Assembly: GCA_026129865.1 (NCBI GenBank) | Contig: JAHCHG010000013.1 | Location: 1-64,000, forward strand | DNA length: 64,000 nt | Direction of reading: 5' to 3' | Origin: Pyrinomonadaceae bacterium | Lineage (GTDB): Bacteria; Acidobacteriota; Blastocatellia; Pyrinomonadales; Pyrinomonadaceae | Shown: piece by piece, positions 1 through 8,197 of the stretch | Position numbering within the stretch: the stretch's first letter is position 1 | Layout: every line of letters begins with the position of its first letter | Program-made: the position numbers and the translations under genes | Notes under the pieces: model-generated | Seen by the model: the letters and a program-made list of their open reading frames with translations, nothing else | What the model was told of the DNA's origin: nothing | Databases searched by the model: none

Positions 1-5
1 AAAGG

Positions 6-44
6 CGATACTCTGACGTTTTTCGCCTGAAGACGATACTCTGA
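6..44. repeat. Pair of 11-bp direct repeats (period 28)
   Basis: The 11-mer cgatactctga occurs at 6-16 and again at 34-44, giving a 28-base period just downstream of the anti-sigma gene. The sequence is cut by the window start, so this may be the end of a longer tandem or hairpin repeat array. No gene is visible in the first 74 bases. Confidence 0.35.
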
Positions 45-74
45 ACTTTTCCAGCTGACTGCGGAACATTAATT

Positions 75-941
75 TTAGACTTTTGCTATTGCGACAATGC
101 CTTTCCTGTCGGAAACGACCACTCCGCCGGGTTTTTCTTTTGTTACGGCAAACAAGGTAGGCTTTTTAACGTCGATCTTCGCGTCTATCGGAATTATCAC
201 TTCGCCGTCGGAGTTCACATCAAAAACACCACCGTCGATCGGATATTTCTCATCTTGATTCTCGTCAAAGATCCAGAGCTGATAAGTTGATTTCTGCGGA
301 TCGTTTTTCGGTAATCCCTTAAATCGCATATAACCCTTTTGTTCAGCGCTGTTCCAGACGATGTCGCCGGTTATCTCTTCGGGCGATTTCGGATCCGCTT
401 TTGAGACCTCGGCTTTAATCACATCTTTGCTCGATGCCAGCAGCTGTTCGCGCTTTTCAGCGTCAGTGAGTTGAGGGGTCGGAGTTTGAGTAACAGGCGT
501 TTTTCCACCCGCAACGTCCGGCGAATTTTGAACTCGGGTCAAATACAAATTAACCGCAAGTGCGATGCACGCAAATGCCGCAACTCCCCATCCGAGCGAT
601 TGCCAGAACGAAGTTTTCGGCGCAGGCGATTCGACCGCCGGAACTGAAGCCGGAGATCTTTCCGGGCTAAATTCCGTAACAGAAATCGAGTCCTGCGCGG
701 AATCAATATATGCGTCTGAGCTAGCCAAAATTCCGGACCGCAAATGCGCGGGCATTTCTTCAAGATCTTCGACTGCAAGCAGGCTGATCGCTGCCGCCGC
801 CGCTTCGAACGAATCGTCGTCGGCAAACTCGGGAAATTCTTGCTCTAATTTGCTAAGCTGAGCCGCTTCTTCGGCGCTCAAACCTTCAGTTGCCTGCTTA
901 CACAGAAGGTCGAGCAGCAATTCTTTATTTACTTCGCTCAT
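75..941 (-). CDS. Anti-sigma factor, RskA-type C-terminal domain
   Basis: This 288-residue membrane protein probably holds the adjacent ECF sigma factor inactive. The N-terminal cytoplasmic part (about 1-105) is acidic and helical and lacks the HxxxCxxC zinc motif. One membrane segment lies at about 112-134 (WGVAAFACIALAVNLYL), followed by a Pro/Thr-rich linker. The extracytoplasmic C-terminal half carries the pattern of the anti-sigma-K (RskA) domain: YQLWIFD, then a V-I-P-I strand, then FAVTKEKPGG. Its start codon overlaps the sigma gene stop by 4 bases (938-941), so the two are translationally coupled. The stimulus is unknown. Confidence 0.85.
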   Translation of the reverse strand: MSEVNKELLLDLLCKQATEGLSAEEAAQLSKLEQEFPEFADDDSFEAAAAAISLLAVEDLEEMPAHLRSGILASSDAYIDSAQDSISVTEFSPERSPASVPAVESPAPKTSFWQSLGWGVAAFACIALAVNLYLTRVQNSPDVAGGKTPVTQTPTPQLTDAEKREQLLASSKDVIKAEVSKADPKSPEEITGDIVWNSAEQKGYMRFKGLPKNDPQKSTYQLWIFDENQDEKYPIDGGVFDVNSDGEVIIPIDAKIDVKKPTLFAVTKEKPGGVVVSDRKGIVAIAKV

Positions 942-1576
942 GCTGTTGCCCCCTGTTGATTTCCTAAAACTTCCCTAACCTGCATCAAACCGCGTCTGAT
1001 GTTCGTTTTTACCGTGCCGAGCGGCATGTTCAGTGCGTCGCTGATCTCCTGATGCGAACATCCCTGGACAACCGAAAGATAGATAACTTTCTTCTGGTCC
1101 GGTCGCAGATCTTTCATGGCTTTCGCCGCTTCTTTTGCTTCGATCGTAACCAAAATATTATCCGAACCGCCCGACGGCTCGAAGATCGAGTCATCCAGCG
1201 AATCGATCTCAGGCTGCCGCGTTACCTTTCGCAGACGATCGATCAGTCTTCGCCGCGCGATCATTGCAATAAAAGTTGTTTCGGAAGCCTGCGACTCGTC
1301 ATAGCGACCAGCGTTCTTCCAAACATCAATAAAAATTTCCTGCACCGCGTCTTCAGCGTCCGCTGAATTTCGGCACATCTTTCTAGCGAGCGACCAGACG
1401 AGACCGCCATATTTGTCTAGGCACTCTTGAACGGCGCTTTTATCGCCGTCGGCGATGCGTTTTAAGATAACTTGATCCACTTTTTTTTGATAAGGAAGCT
1501 GCTTAAAGTACGTTATCGCATCACTATGCGGTTTGCCAAATTCGAATGATCGGGATTTTAATGTTAACTCTTGCAA
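938..1576 (-). CDS. ECF-family RNA polymerase sigma factor (SigK-like)
   Basis: A 212-residue sigma-70 protein of the extracytoplasmic-function class. Region 2 is at about 55-115 (DAEDAVQEIFIDVWKN). Region 4 is near the C-terminus, with the helix-turn-helix HQEISDALNMPLGTVKTNIRRG. There is no region 1.1 or 3, as expected for ECF factors. It is first in a two-gene operon with the RskA-type anti-sigma factor, which it overlaps by 4 bases. That pairing is the basis for calling it SigK-like; its target promoters cannot be read from this window. Confidence 0.92.
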   Translation of the reverse strand: MQELTLKSRSFEFGKPHSDAITYFKQLPYQKKVDQVILKRIADGDKSAVQECLDKYGGLVWSLARKMCRNSADAEDAVQEIFIDVWKNAGRYDESQASETTFIAMIARRRLIDRLRKVTRQPEIDSLDDSIFEPSGGSDNILVTIEAKEAAKAMKDLRPDQKKVIYLSVVQGCSHQEISDALNMPLGTVKTNIRRGLMQVREVLGNQQGATA

Positions 1577-1685
1577 TTGAATGATCCGTCTTACCGGCTG
1601 CCAAAAAATCTAAGACAGAATTCCTGTCATTTTTCACAGTGATATTCGAAATCAGTAAGCGGTTGGATTCAGAAACACGATTAAT

Positions 1686-2123
1686 TTATCGGCGGTGCGA
1701 AAATTTCGAAAAAAGAAAAAGAGCCAGAAGTGAAAGCGTTGTAGCGGCGGAAATAAGACAAAACTGGCAGAAGGCTTCGATAACAAACGCCTGAAGATAC
1801 ATAAGATAGAGCGTGAAGACCGCCATCACCGAAACGAACGCGCCGAGCAAATTCCACATCGCGCGATTGCCGTAAAGCGTCAAAATGGCGAGCGAGAAAA
1901 CAACGAAATAGGCGATCGCGCCGAAAGCTGCGGTAGGAATTCCGAACATTTCTGCGTACTGGCTGGACAAAACAGTTTCGCAACCGGTTACCAAACTGCA
2001 CGGAACTTTTTCGCCGGTGTAATGATGAACAGTCAGATAAACCGAATCGCCGAGCCCGATCATGGCAAAAACGGCTGCCAGGACCGGCAGCCATTTGGTT
2101 TTTAATATGTCGTTTTCAGCCAT
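1686..2123 (-). CDS. Vitamin K epoxide reductase (VKOR) family membrane protein
   Basis: A 145-residue polytopic protein with four or five hydrophobic segments. It carries the four VKOR cysteines: a loop pair (PCSLVTGCETVL) and the quinone-side CxxC (FCQFCLIS). VKOR homologues reoxidise a periplasmic thiol oxidase and pass the electrons to quinone, like DsbB. The DsbA-like gene lies just upstream on the same strand (16-base gap), so the pair most likely makes disulfides in exported proteins. The length matches a bacterial VKOR without a fused thioredoxin domain. Confidence 0.9.
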   Translation of the reverse strand: MAENDILKTKWLPVLAAVFAMIGLGDSVYLTVHHYTGEKVPCSLVTGCETVLSSQYAEMFGIPTAAFGAIAYFVVFSLAILTLYGNRAMWNLLGAFVSVMAVFTLYLMYLQAFVIEAFCQFCLISAATTLSLLALFLFSKFSHRR

Positions 2124-2139
2124 TTCAGTTTTCCGATAG

Positions 2140-2865
2140 TTATTTTTTCTCAGGATTTGAAGCGGCTTTCTGAAGCTCGGCGTCGATCATGGCGCGCATT
2201 CCTTCAACAGTCATTTGATTGAACGGTACCTGCATTCCATTGATATACACCGACGGTGTGGAATTGACCTGAAGCGAGCGGGCACGTTCAAGATCTTTGT
2301 TCACACGGTCTTTTGCCGGAAGCCCGAGGAAATCAGCCTCATATTTAGCAACATCAAGCCCGATCTGCTGAGCATAATCGGTGAAAAGTTTTCGATGGTC
2401 GGTCGAAGACGACCACTCACCCTGTTTCGTGAACAAAAGATTCTGCATGTCCCAAAATTTTCCCTGCATTCCGGCAGCCTCGGCTGCAACGGCGGCGTCG
2501 TAGGCTTTCGGATGCTGCTGGGTCAAAGGGAAATTTCGAAAGATAAATTTGATCCGATTATTATAAATGGAGGTTATCTGTTTTAATTCCGGATGTTTAA
2601 CCGCACAGGTCGGACATTGAAAATCCGCGAACTCTTCGACCGTAACGGCAGCGGTCGGCGAGCCCAAAATATTCGGCGGCTGCGCGCCGGGCGCGGCGGT
2701 CGCGTATCGATCCACGGTGGTCGGGGTGTTTGACGGATTGGTAGCAATCGTCGATGACGGTTTAGATGACGAGTAAAGCCACCATCCTACGATCAAAACA
2801 ATAACAAATACCGAACCGATAATTAGAAGCGGAGTTCCGCTGCTGCTCTCTTTTTGCTTTTCCAT
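2140..2865 (-). CDS. DsbA-family thiol:disulfide oxidoreductase, membrane anchored
   Basis: From the ATG at 2865 the protein has 241 residues: a short charged N-terminus, one membrane anchor (about 11-31), a Ser/Thr/Pro linker and a DsbA-like thioredoxin fold. The redox motif is C84-P-T-C87, and a cis-proline segment (NSTPSVYING) lies near the C-terminus. An upstream ATG at 2898 would add 11 residues inside the end of dxs. The shorter start is preferred because it begins with the usual basic segment before the anchor. Its likely partner is the VKOR protein encoded next. Confidence 0.88.
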   Translation of the reverse strand: MEKQKESSSGTPLLIIGSVFVIVLIVGWWLYSSSKPSSTIATNPSNTPTTVDRYATAAPGAQPPNILGSPTAAVTVEEFADFQCPTCAVKHPELKQITSIYNNRIKFIFRNFPLTQQHPKAYDAAVAAEAAGMQGKFWDMQNLLFTKQGEWSSSTDHRKLFTDYAQQIGLDVAKYEADFLGLPAKDRVNKDLERARSLQVNSTPSVYINGMQVPFNQMTVEGMRAMIDAELQKAASNPEKK

Positions 2866-2869
2866 TTTT

Positions 2870-4801
2870 TTAGCTGACGATCTTTCGCCGCTGCACACCG
2901 GCGCGGCGTTCGTCCATTATTTCAAGGGTTTCTTTAACTTTTGTATATATTCCATCGGTGTCCAGTCCGTATTTTGCAAGCAAAAGCTTCGGATCGCCGT
3001 GCGTGATTATACGGTCTGGAACGCCCATTCTAACGACTTTTACACCGTCGAGCATCGAATTTGCTTCGAGCAGCTCCATAACGGCGGAACCGAAGCCGCC
3101 GGCAAGATAAGCTTCTTCGACGGTTACGATCAAACGCTTGGTTTGCGCCAGCGCCAGGATCAATTCCGAATCAAGCGGTTTGACAAACCTTGCGTTGACG
3201 ACGGTTGCTTCAATTCCGTCTTTTTCAAGCGACGTCGCCGCCTCGAGCGCGGGATGAACCATTGATCCGTATGCGATTATCGCTACCTCGCCGGCAGAAT
3301 CGCGAAGAAGTTCGGCTTTTCCGATCTCGATCTCGGTTGGTTTCTCGCTGATATCAACTCCGACGCCGGCACCGCGCGGGTAACGAATTGCCGCCGGTCC
3401 ATTGTGATTTACAGCCGTTAACATCATGTTGCGCATTTCGGCTTCGTCCTTTGGCGCCATCAAGGTTATGTTCGGATAACCGCGAAGATATGCAATGTCA
3501 AGAAGACCGTGATGCGTTGGACCGTCGGCACCGACGATTCCTGCACGGTCCATGGCAAATGTTACATTCAGATCCTGCAGGCAGACATCGTGAATGATCT
3601 GGTCGAAACCGCGCTGCAGAAAAGTTGAATAGATCGCCGCGACCGGTTTTAATCCTTCGCATGCCATTCCGGCACAAAACGTTACGGCATGCTGTTCGGC
3701 GATTCCCACATCGAACGCGCGTTCGGGAAATTTTTCTAAAACCTGATCGATGCCCGTTCCGTCGGGCATCGCCGCGGTCAGCGCAACGATCTTTTCGTCG
3801 GTTTCCATCAGTTCGCACATCGTTTCGCCGAAGATCTGCGTATAAGATTTCGGCGCGGAACTGCTTGATTTAATGGCTTTTCCGGTTTTCAGATCGAACG
3901 GACCGGTCGCATGCCAGGCGTAGTAATTTTCTTCACGCGACGGATAACCTTTTCCTTTTGTCGTCAGCGCATGCACGATCACCGGACCGTCCTTTACCTT
4001 TTTCGCTTCTTCCAAAGCGCGGACGATCATCGGGACGTTATGTCCGTCGACATAGCCGATGTATTTAAATCCGAGCTCGTTCACAAGCGCACCCGGCAAA
4101 ACCGCTGCCGCGATCGCATCTTTGAACGATTTCGCCGCACGGCGAAGACTGTGTCCGACTCCCGGAACCGAATCCAACGTGTCGCCGATCTCTTCTTTAA
4201 GATGATGATAACTTTGAGCTTCTTTAATTCTATTTAAATATCGCGTAAGCGCGCCGACCGCAGGCGCGATCGACATATCGTTATCGTTCAGCAAAACGAT
4301 CAAGCGCGTTTTAAGATGACCGGCTTGATTTAGAGCCTCCATTGCCATTCCGCCGGCAAGCGACGAATCGCCGATGAGCGCGCAGACGTGATTTTCTTCG
4401 CCGTTCCTGTCGCGTGCGATCGCCATTCCGAGCGCAGCCGAAAGCGACGTTGAAGCATGTCCTGCACCAAATGTGTCGTATTCGGACTCGTCACGACGTA
4501 AAAAACCGCTCAATCCGTCATATTGTTTTAATGTATGAAGCCGGTCTTTTCGCCCGGTGAGAATCTTATGGGCGTACGCCTGATGTCCAACGTCCCAAAC
4601 AAGACGGTCAGCGGGCGTTTCGAAGGCGTAATGCATGGCAACGGCGAGTTCGACCGCGCCGAGGCTTGCACCTGTGTGTCCGCCGATCCGCGAGCAGGTT
4701 TCAAGAATAAACTGCCGAACTTCGTCGGCGACCTCTTGAAGATCCTCAATTTTAAGCTGGCGTAAATCTGCGGGGGAATCGATCTCTGATAAAAATCTCA
4801 T
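2870..4801 (-). CDS. dxs: 1-deoxy-D-xylulose-5-phosphate synthase
   Basis: Condenses pyruvate and glyceraldehyde 3-phosphate to DXP, the first step of the MEP isoprenoid pathway; ThDP and Mg dependent. Its 643 residues are the normal length. The N-terminal ThDP domain shows GGHTGASLG and DVGHQAYAHKILTGR, then LNDNDMSIAPAVGAL. The transketolase-like pyrimidine domain holds IAEQHAVTFCAGMA and DRAGIVGADGPTHHG. Oddly, the usual GDG of the ThDP motif reads GDS here (144-146). ispH of the same pathway lies near 54-55 kb. The stop is only 4 bases before the DsbA-like start. Confidence 0.95.
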   Translation of the reverse strand: MRFLSEIDSPADLRQLKIEDLQEVADEVRQFILETCSRIGGHTGASLGAVELAVAMHYAFETPADRLVWDVGHQAYAHKILTGRKDRLHTLKQYDGLSGFLRRDESEYDTFGAGHASTSLSAALGMAIARDRNGEENHVCALIGDSSLAGGMAMEALNQAGHLKTRLIVLLNDNDMSIAPAVGALTRYLNRIKEAQSYHHLKEEIGDTLDSVPGVGHSLRRAAKSFKDAIAAAVLPGALVNELGFKYIGYVDGHNVPMIVRALEEAKKVKDGPVIVHALTTKGKGYPSREENYYAWHATGPFDLKTGKAIKSSSSAPKSYTQIFGETMCELMETDEKIVALTAAMPDGTGIDQVLEKFPERAFDVGIAEQHAVTFCAGMACEGLKPVAAIYSTFLQRGFDQIIHDVCLQDLNVTFAMDRAGIVGADGPTHHGLLDIAYLRGYPNITLMAPKDEAEMRNMMLTAVNHNGPAAIRYPRGAGVGVDISEKPTEIEIGKAELLRDSAGEVAIIAYGSMVHPALEAATSLEKDGIEATVVNARFVKPLDSELILALAQTKRLIVTVEEAYLAGGFGSAVMELLEANSMLDGVKVVRMGVPDRIITHGDPKLLLAKYGLDTDGIYTKVKETLEIMDERRAGVQRRKIVS

Positions 4802-4982
4802 TAAACTTTGTCCGAATAGGTTTATTTGTTCAAAGATGGCATTTTACCGCGCCGATTCGCAAATGTTAAATCGGAAAGTTTGTTCTGCAGGTAAAATTCA
4901 GACCAAACGCCGTGTGCAGGCGTCTTATATGCACGTTAGCCAACGGCTGATAGATAATAATAAATTTGGAAGAGGAGTAAAT

Positions 4983-5540
4983 ATGGCAATCAATCGTAAA
5001 CTTTTAAACGGAATCGCGCTGGCGGCAGCAGTGTTTGCGCTTTCAACCTTTGTTTCAGCGCAGGAATCAACGACAACGGACGCTCCGGAAAAGCCCGTTA
5101 AAGAGAGAAAATACGAAAAAGGCGGAGAATTCGGTAAGATGAACCGGTTCGGCAGTAAAGGATTCCGCGGCGGACGCGGGCATAATATGATGCGCGGGCT
5201 TCGCGGCATCGATCTGACCGAAGACCAGAAAATGCAGATCCGTTCTCTAATGGAAGCAAACAAGTCGAAATTTGAAGCGAGCCGTGAGGAAATGCGCGAA
5301 CTGATGATGAAAAAGCGCGACGGTTCGATGACAGAAGACGAGAAAGCAAGATTCGAGCAGTTCAAAGCCGACCGAAAAGCCTCGGCAGAACAGATAAAAG
5401 TGACTATTCTTAGTTTGCTGACACCCGAACAGACCGCGAAACTTAATGAAATGAAGGCGGAACGTGAAAAGCGGCGGCAGGAGTTTAAGCAGCGCAGAAT
5501 GGAACGCGCGCCGAGAACGGATGCGCCGAAAAACGATTAG
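4983..5540 (+). CDS. Spy/CpxP-like periplasmic protein with LTxxQ motifs
   Basis: From the ATG at 4983, which has a clear AGAGGAG site just upstream, the protein has 185 residues. A signal peptide (about 1-27) ends in FVSAQ. A basic glycine-rich stretch follows (GSKGFRGGRGHNMMRG), then a helical domain with two LTxxQ motifs, LTEDQKM and LTPEQTA, as in Spy/CpxP envelope chaperones. The C-terminus is highly charged (Lys/Arg/Glu). A longer reading frame to 4836 is open but has no ribosome site. The likely role is folding or stress sensing in the periplasm. A hairpin terminator follows. Confidence 0.8.
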   Translation: MAINRKLLNGIALAAAVFALSTFVSAQESTTTDAPEKPVKERKYEKGGEFGKMNRFGSKGFRGGRGHNMMRGLRGIDLTEDQKMQIRSLMEANKSKFEASREEMRELMMKKRDGSMTEDEKARFEQFKADRKASAEQIKVTILSLLTPEQTAKLNEMKAEREKRRQEFKQRRMERAPRTDAPKND

Positions 5541-5562
5541 AAATCTGCAGTACAGACGATCC

Positions 5563-5602
5563 GAAAACCGCTTGCAGCGTATTTTTGAAAGCGGTTTTTC
5601 GT
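5563..5602 (+). terminator. Hairpin terminator after the Spy-like gene
   Basis: Inverted repeat gaaaaccgctt / aagcggttttt around a 15-base loop, ending in T-rich sequence, 22 bases after the stop codon of the Spy-like gene. Confidence 0.65.
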
Positions 5603-5646
5603 TTATTTTGTGGAATGCGCATCGAATTTGCACTTTCCAATTAACA

Positions 5647-5755
5647 AGCACGAATGACCTTTTTGGATGTTAATCCAGACTCCTTTGCTTTCGGGCAAAG
5701 TTGAAGGCTGACGATGTTTCATGTCAAGGTCGAAGGCTATTTGGTCGTTCGTGCT
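5647..5755. repeat. Spaced inverted repeat of unknown role
   Basis: agcacgaatgacc (5647-5659) matches the reverse complement of ggtcgttcgtgct (5743-5755) with one mismatch, so the 109-base segment could fold back. A small internal hairpin (ctttgc/gcaaag) lies near 5681-5700. It sits between two terminators in the Spy-like/DUF948 convergent gap (5541-5822), where no gene is convincing. It could be a degraded repeat element or a small structured RNA; nothing selects between these. Confidence 0.4.
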
Positions 5756-5767
5756 CGTTTCGCGACA

Positions 5768-5803
5768 AAAAAAGGAGAAGCCGTAAAAAGCTCCTCCTTT
5801 TTT
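5768..5803 (-). terminator. Hairpin terminator downstream of the DUF948 gene
   Basis: A 10-bp stem aaaaaaggag / ctcctttttt around a 16-base loop lies just past the stop of the minus-strand DUF948 gene. It has A and T runs on both sides, so it could also act on transcripts from the plus strand. Confidence 0.75.
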
Positions 5804-5822
5804 GCATGGGATTTTCCGGAAA

Positions 5823-6383
5823 TTATCCGATAAACATCTCGTCTTCGTGATAAACTCTGTCGATCTGTTTCGGCGACGGCGCAAACAAGACTTCGAGACC
5901 TTTTCGAACGCCCGCCATAACAGCCGCAATTTCCCGAGCCGGTTCAACGACCTTTTCCTGAACAAAATCGGTTGTCGTAACAACCTGCATCTGCGTCCGG
6001 TCGATCGTTTGACTGACAAGCGCGACCTTTTCCTTTGCTTCGCGGGCGGTCATTCCTACCAATTCTTTAAGTTCCCCAACTTCTTCGCGGATCAGCTCGG
6101 CAGATTCGGAAAGGTATTTCGTGGTCTTCGAAAGGTTCTCCGATACTTCGGTAAACTGCACCGAGATCTCTTTGCCTTGCGCGCCGATCGCATTTACCTG
6201 ACCGATGAGCGGTTCGACCTTGTCGATCAGCGGATGAACTTTTTCTTCGACACGCTTGACCGAAGCGATAACGCGTTTCACGATCACCGCAATTACGATC
6301 AAAGTAAACGCCATAACTACGAACATTAAGGCGATAACGATCGATGCGATCATCATCCAAAATTGCGGATCAGTGGCATTCAT
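5823..6383 (-). CDS. DUF948-like membrane protein with coiled coil (YtxG-like)
   Basis: A 186-residue protein with one long N-terminal membrane segment (about 8-36). A heptad-rich, t-SNARE or methyl-accepting-like helix follows (RVEEKVHPLIDKVEPLIGQV through ELIREEVGELKELV). This layout fits DUF948 proteins. It lies 18 bases after the YtxH-domain gene, the same pairing as ytxG-ytxH in Bacillus general stress operons. A good ribosome site (GGGGGAAT) precedes the ATG. An envelope stress role is inferred from the pairing only. Confidence 0.65.
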   Translation of the reverse strand: MNATDPQFWMMIASIVIALMFVVMAFTLIVIAVIVKRVIASVKRVEEKVHPLIDKVEPLIGQVNAIGAQGKEISVQFTEVSENLSKTTKYLSESAELIREEVGELKELVGMTAREAKEKVALVSQTIDRTQMQVVTTTDFVQEKVVEPAREIAAVMAGVRKGLEVLFAPSPKQIDRVYHEDEMFIG

Positions 6384-6401
6384 AATTCCCCCTAAATATG
6401 T

Positions 6402-6857
6402 CTAGATTTCCGAGTCGCCCGATTTATCAGATTTTTCTTCAACCGGGTAACTCGGACGCCCTTCGACGATGGATTTTACCTCGTTCTTTTGCTTTTCTTC
6501 GTGATACGCCTTTTTTCCGGCTTCGATAGCTGAGCTAAACGGATTCGCGGTTTGCGCGGCAGCCGATTTCGCTTTTTCACTGATCTCGCCGGCTTTTTCC
6601 TGCGCCGTTTGATAAAATTCGTTCGCCTTTTCGCGAGTCACTTCGTAGTAATCGCCGGCGCGTTCACCGACGAGTGCCGCAGTTTCCTTACCTTTTTCTA
6701 TGCCTTTGCGAGTTACATCAGCGATGTCTCCACGAAGTTCGTGTCCCGATTTGGGCGCGAACAAAAGCGCCAACGCAGCGCCAATTCCGCCGCCGATCAA
6801 CAAATAAGTCAATTTCGTTGCGGCACTTGCTTCTTCCCGTTCGTATTCGTATTTCAT
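6402..6857 (-). CDS. YtxH domain-containing protein
   Basis: A 151-residue protein. The N-terminal membrane helix has the glycine pattern of YtxH (YLLIGGGIGAALALLFAPKSGHELR), followed by Ala/Lys/Glu-rich amphipathic helices of LEA-like character up to about residue 110. The start has a strong AGGAG site seven bases upstream. It is first in an operon with the DUF948-like gene. YtxH proteins are often stress induced; no biochemical role is known. Confidence 0.8.
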   Translation of the reverse strand: MKYEYEREEASAATKLTYLLIGGGIGAALALLFAPKSGHELRGDIADVTRKGIEKGKETAALVGERAGDYYEVTREKANEFYQTAQEKAGEISEKAKSAAAQTANPFSSAIEAGKKAYHEEKQKNEVKSIVEGRPSYPVEEKSDKSGDSEI

Positions 6858-7005
6858 AGTCGATCTCCTCTATCCGCAGACCTGGCTGCGTCCAATAATT
6901 CTAAATGTCTTATGCTTTTGAATATAACAGATACGGGCGTATATGGGCAATGAAAAGTTATTTTTACAAATGCTTAAAATCTGCTGGTTTTTCGCCGGTG
7001 GAAGT

Positions 7006-7857
7006 TCAGCGTTTCTGAATCTTTACCATTCGCGGGATATTTTGCAGGTCGGGAAGAACTTTGAATTCACGCCATCGATCGTTGTTAAATAGTTTGGAAA
7101 CGACGGCAGATTGACCGAAACCTATTTCCATCAACAAATAACCGCCTTGCTTGAGGAAATTCGGCGCGTTTGCCGCGATCGATCCGATTATCGAATAACC
7201 GTCGGCTTCATCGGTCAGTGCAGACCGCGGATCGAAGTCGCGCACCTCGGTCTGAAGTTTTTCGAAATCATCACGCGAAATATACGGCGGATTTGAAACG
7301 ATAAGGTCAAAGATCTGTCCGCTGTCTTCAATAGACGAAAAAATGTCGGATTCGATCAATTTGAGGCGCGATGCGACACCGTGATTTTCTGCATTCGCAG
7401 CGGCAATTTGTAAAGCCTTCGCCGAAATATCGAGCGCCGTCGCGGCTGCCGTCGGATCGTTCCTTAAAAGCGAGACCGAAATGCATCCCGAACCGGCGCC
7501 AACTTCGCAAAACGTCGGTTCTTCAAGATCCTGGAGTATCTTCAGTCCATGTTCAACGATCAATTCCGTTTCGGGGCGCGGGATCAAAACGTCCGGCGAG
7601 ACGATAAACTCAAGCCCGTAAAATTCCTGGACACCTGTTATATGCTGAAACGGCTCACGTTTTGCGCGGCGTTCGATCAGCGAAAAATATTTGCTGATTT
7701 CAGCAGCGCTAAGCTCTATCTCAGAATTTGCGATCAGGTAAGTCCTGTTTTTCTTGAGCGAAAAACACAGAAGTAAAGCCGCCTCGCGACGCGGTTCGGC
7801 AACTCCGCCTTTCTTTAAGATCTCGGTCGCTTGCTTTATTATTTTAGAAATCGTCAA
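7006..7857 (-). CDS. prmC: Release factor glutamine methyltransferase
   Basis: Transfers a methyl group from SAM to the glutamine of the GGQ motif in peptide release factors RF1/RF2. The 283 residues comprise an N-terminal helical release-factor-binding domain (about 1-90) and a Rossmann methyltransferase domain. The SAM motif is EVGAGSGCISVSLL and the catalytic motif is SNPPYIS. The segment RDFDPRSALTDEADGYS is typical of PrmC/HemK. prfA, a common neighbour, is not adjacent here. Confidence 0.93.
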   Translation of the reverse strand: MTISKIIKQATEILKKGGVAEPRREAALLLCFSLKKNRTYLIANSEIELSAAEISKYFSLIERRAKREPFQHITGVQEFYGLEFIVSPDVLIPRPETELIVEHGLKILQDLEEPTFCEVGAGSGCISVSLLRNDPTAAATALDISAKALQIAAANAENHGVASRLKLIESDIFSSIEDSGQIFDLIVSNPPYISRDDFEKLQTEVRDFDPRSALTDEADGYSIIGSIAANAPNFLKQGGYLLMEIGFGQSAVVSKLFNNDRWREFKVLPDLQNIPRMVKIQKR

Positions 7858-7931
7858 GATGGTTTTATCTTAGGTCGCATCATGCCCTAAGGCATGTCAA
7901 CGTCCAGAGCAGCGCCTCTAAACGTTCCCAA

Positions 7932-8178
7932 AGTCAGAGTTACGCCTTCAGGCGTTCTAAATGTCAGAATTACGCCTTCCAAGCGTTCTCAATGTCAGAG
8001 TTACGCCTTCAGGCGTTTTCAATGTCAGAGTTACGCCTTCAGGCATGATCTCCCGCTTCGAAGACTGTTTCACCAGCCTAAGCCAGAGTTACGCCTTCAG
8101 GCGTGATCTCCCGCTTCGAAGACTGTTTCAACAGCCCGGGAAACACGCGGCGCGAACGTTTCTCGCGGCTAAAGCCGC
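7932..8178. repeat. Tandem and nested palindromic repeat array
   Basis: The 340-base gap 7858-8197 is filled with repeats. Units starting gtcaga[g/a]ttacgccttc with a period of about 30-31 begin at 7932, 7962, 7993 and 8023. A larger unit, agagttacgccttcaggc followed by gatctcccgcttcgaagactgtttca, occurs at about 8026 and again at about 8085. Each core acgcc-ttca-ggcgt is a short hairpin. The block ends with a perfect 6-bp hairpin gcggct-aa-agccgc (8165-8178). The pattern resembles REP/BIME-type mosaics; no open reading frame there looks real. Confidence 0.8.
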
Positions 8179-8197
8179 AACTCTAACTCCGCAGAAT

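Noticed and set aside
7932-8178. Repeat array considered as a CRISPR
   Set aside because: Units are contiguous and palindromic with no unique spacers of constant length, and there are no cas genes.
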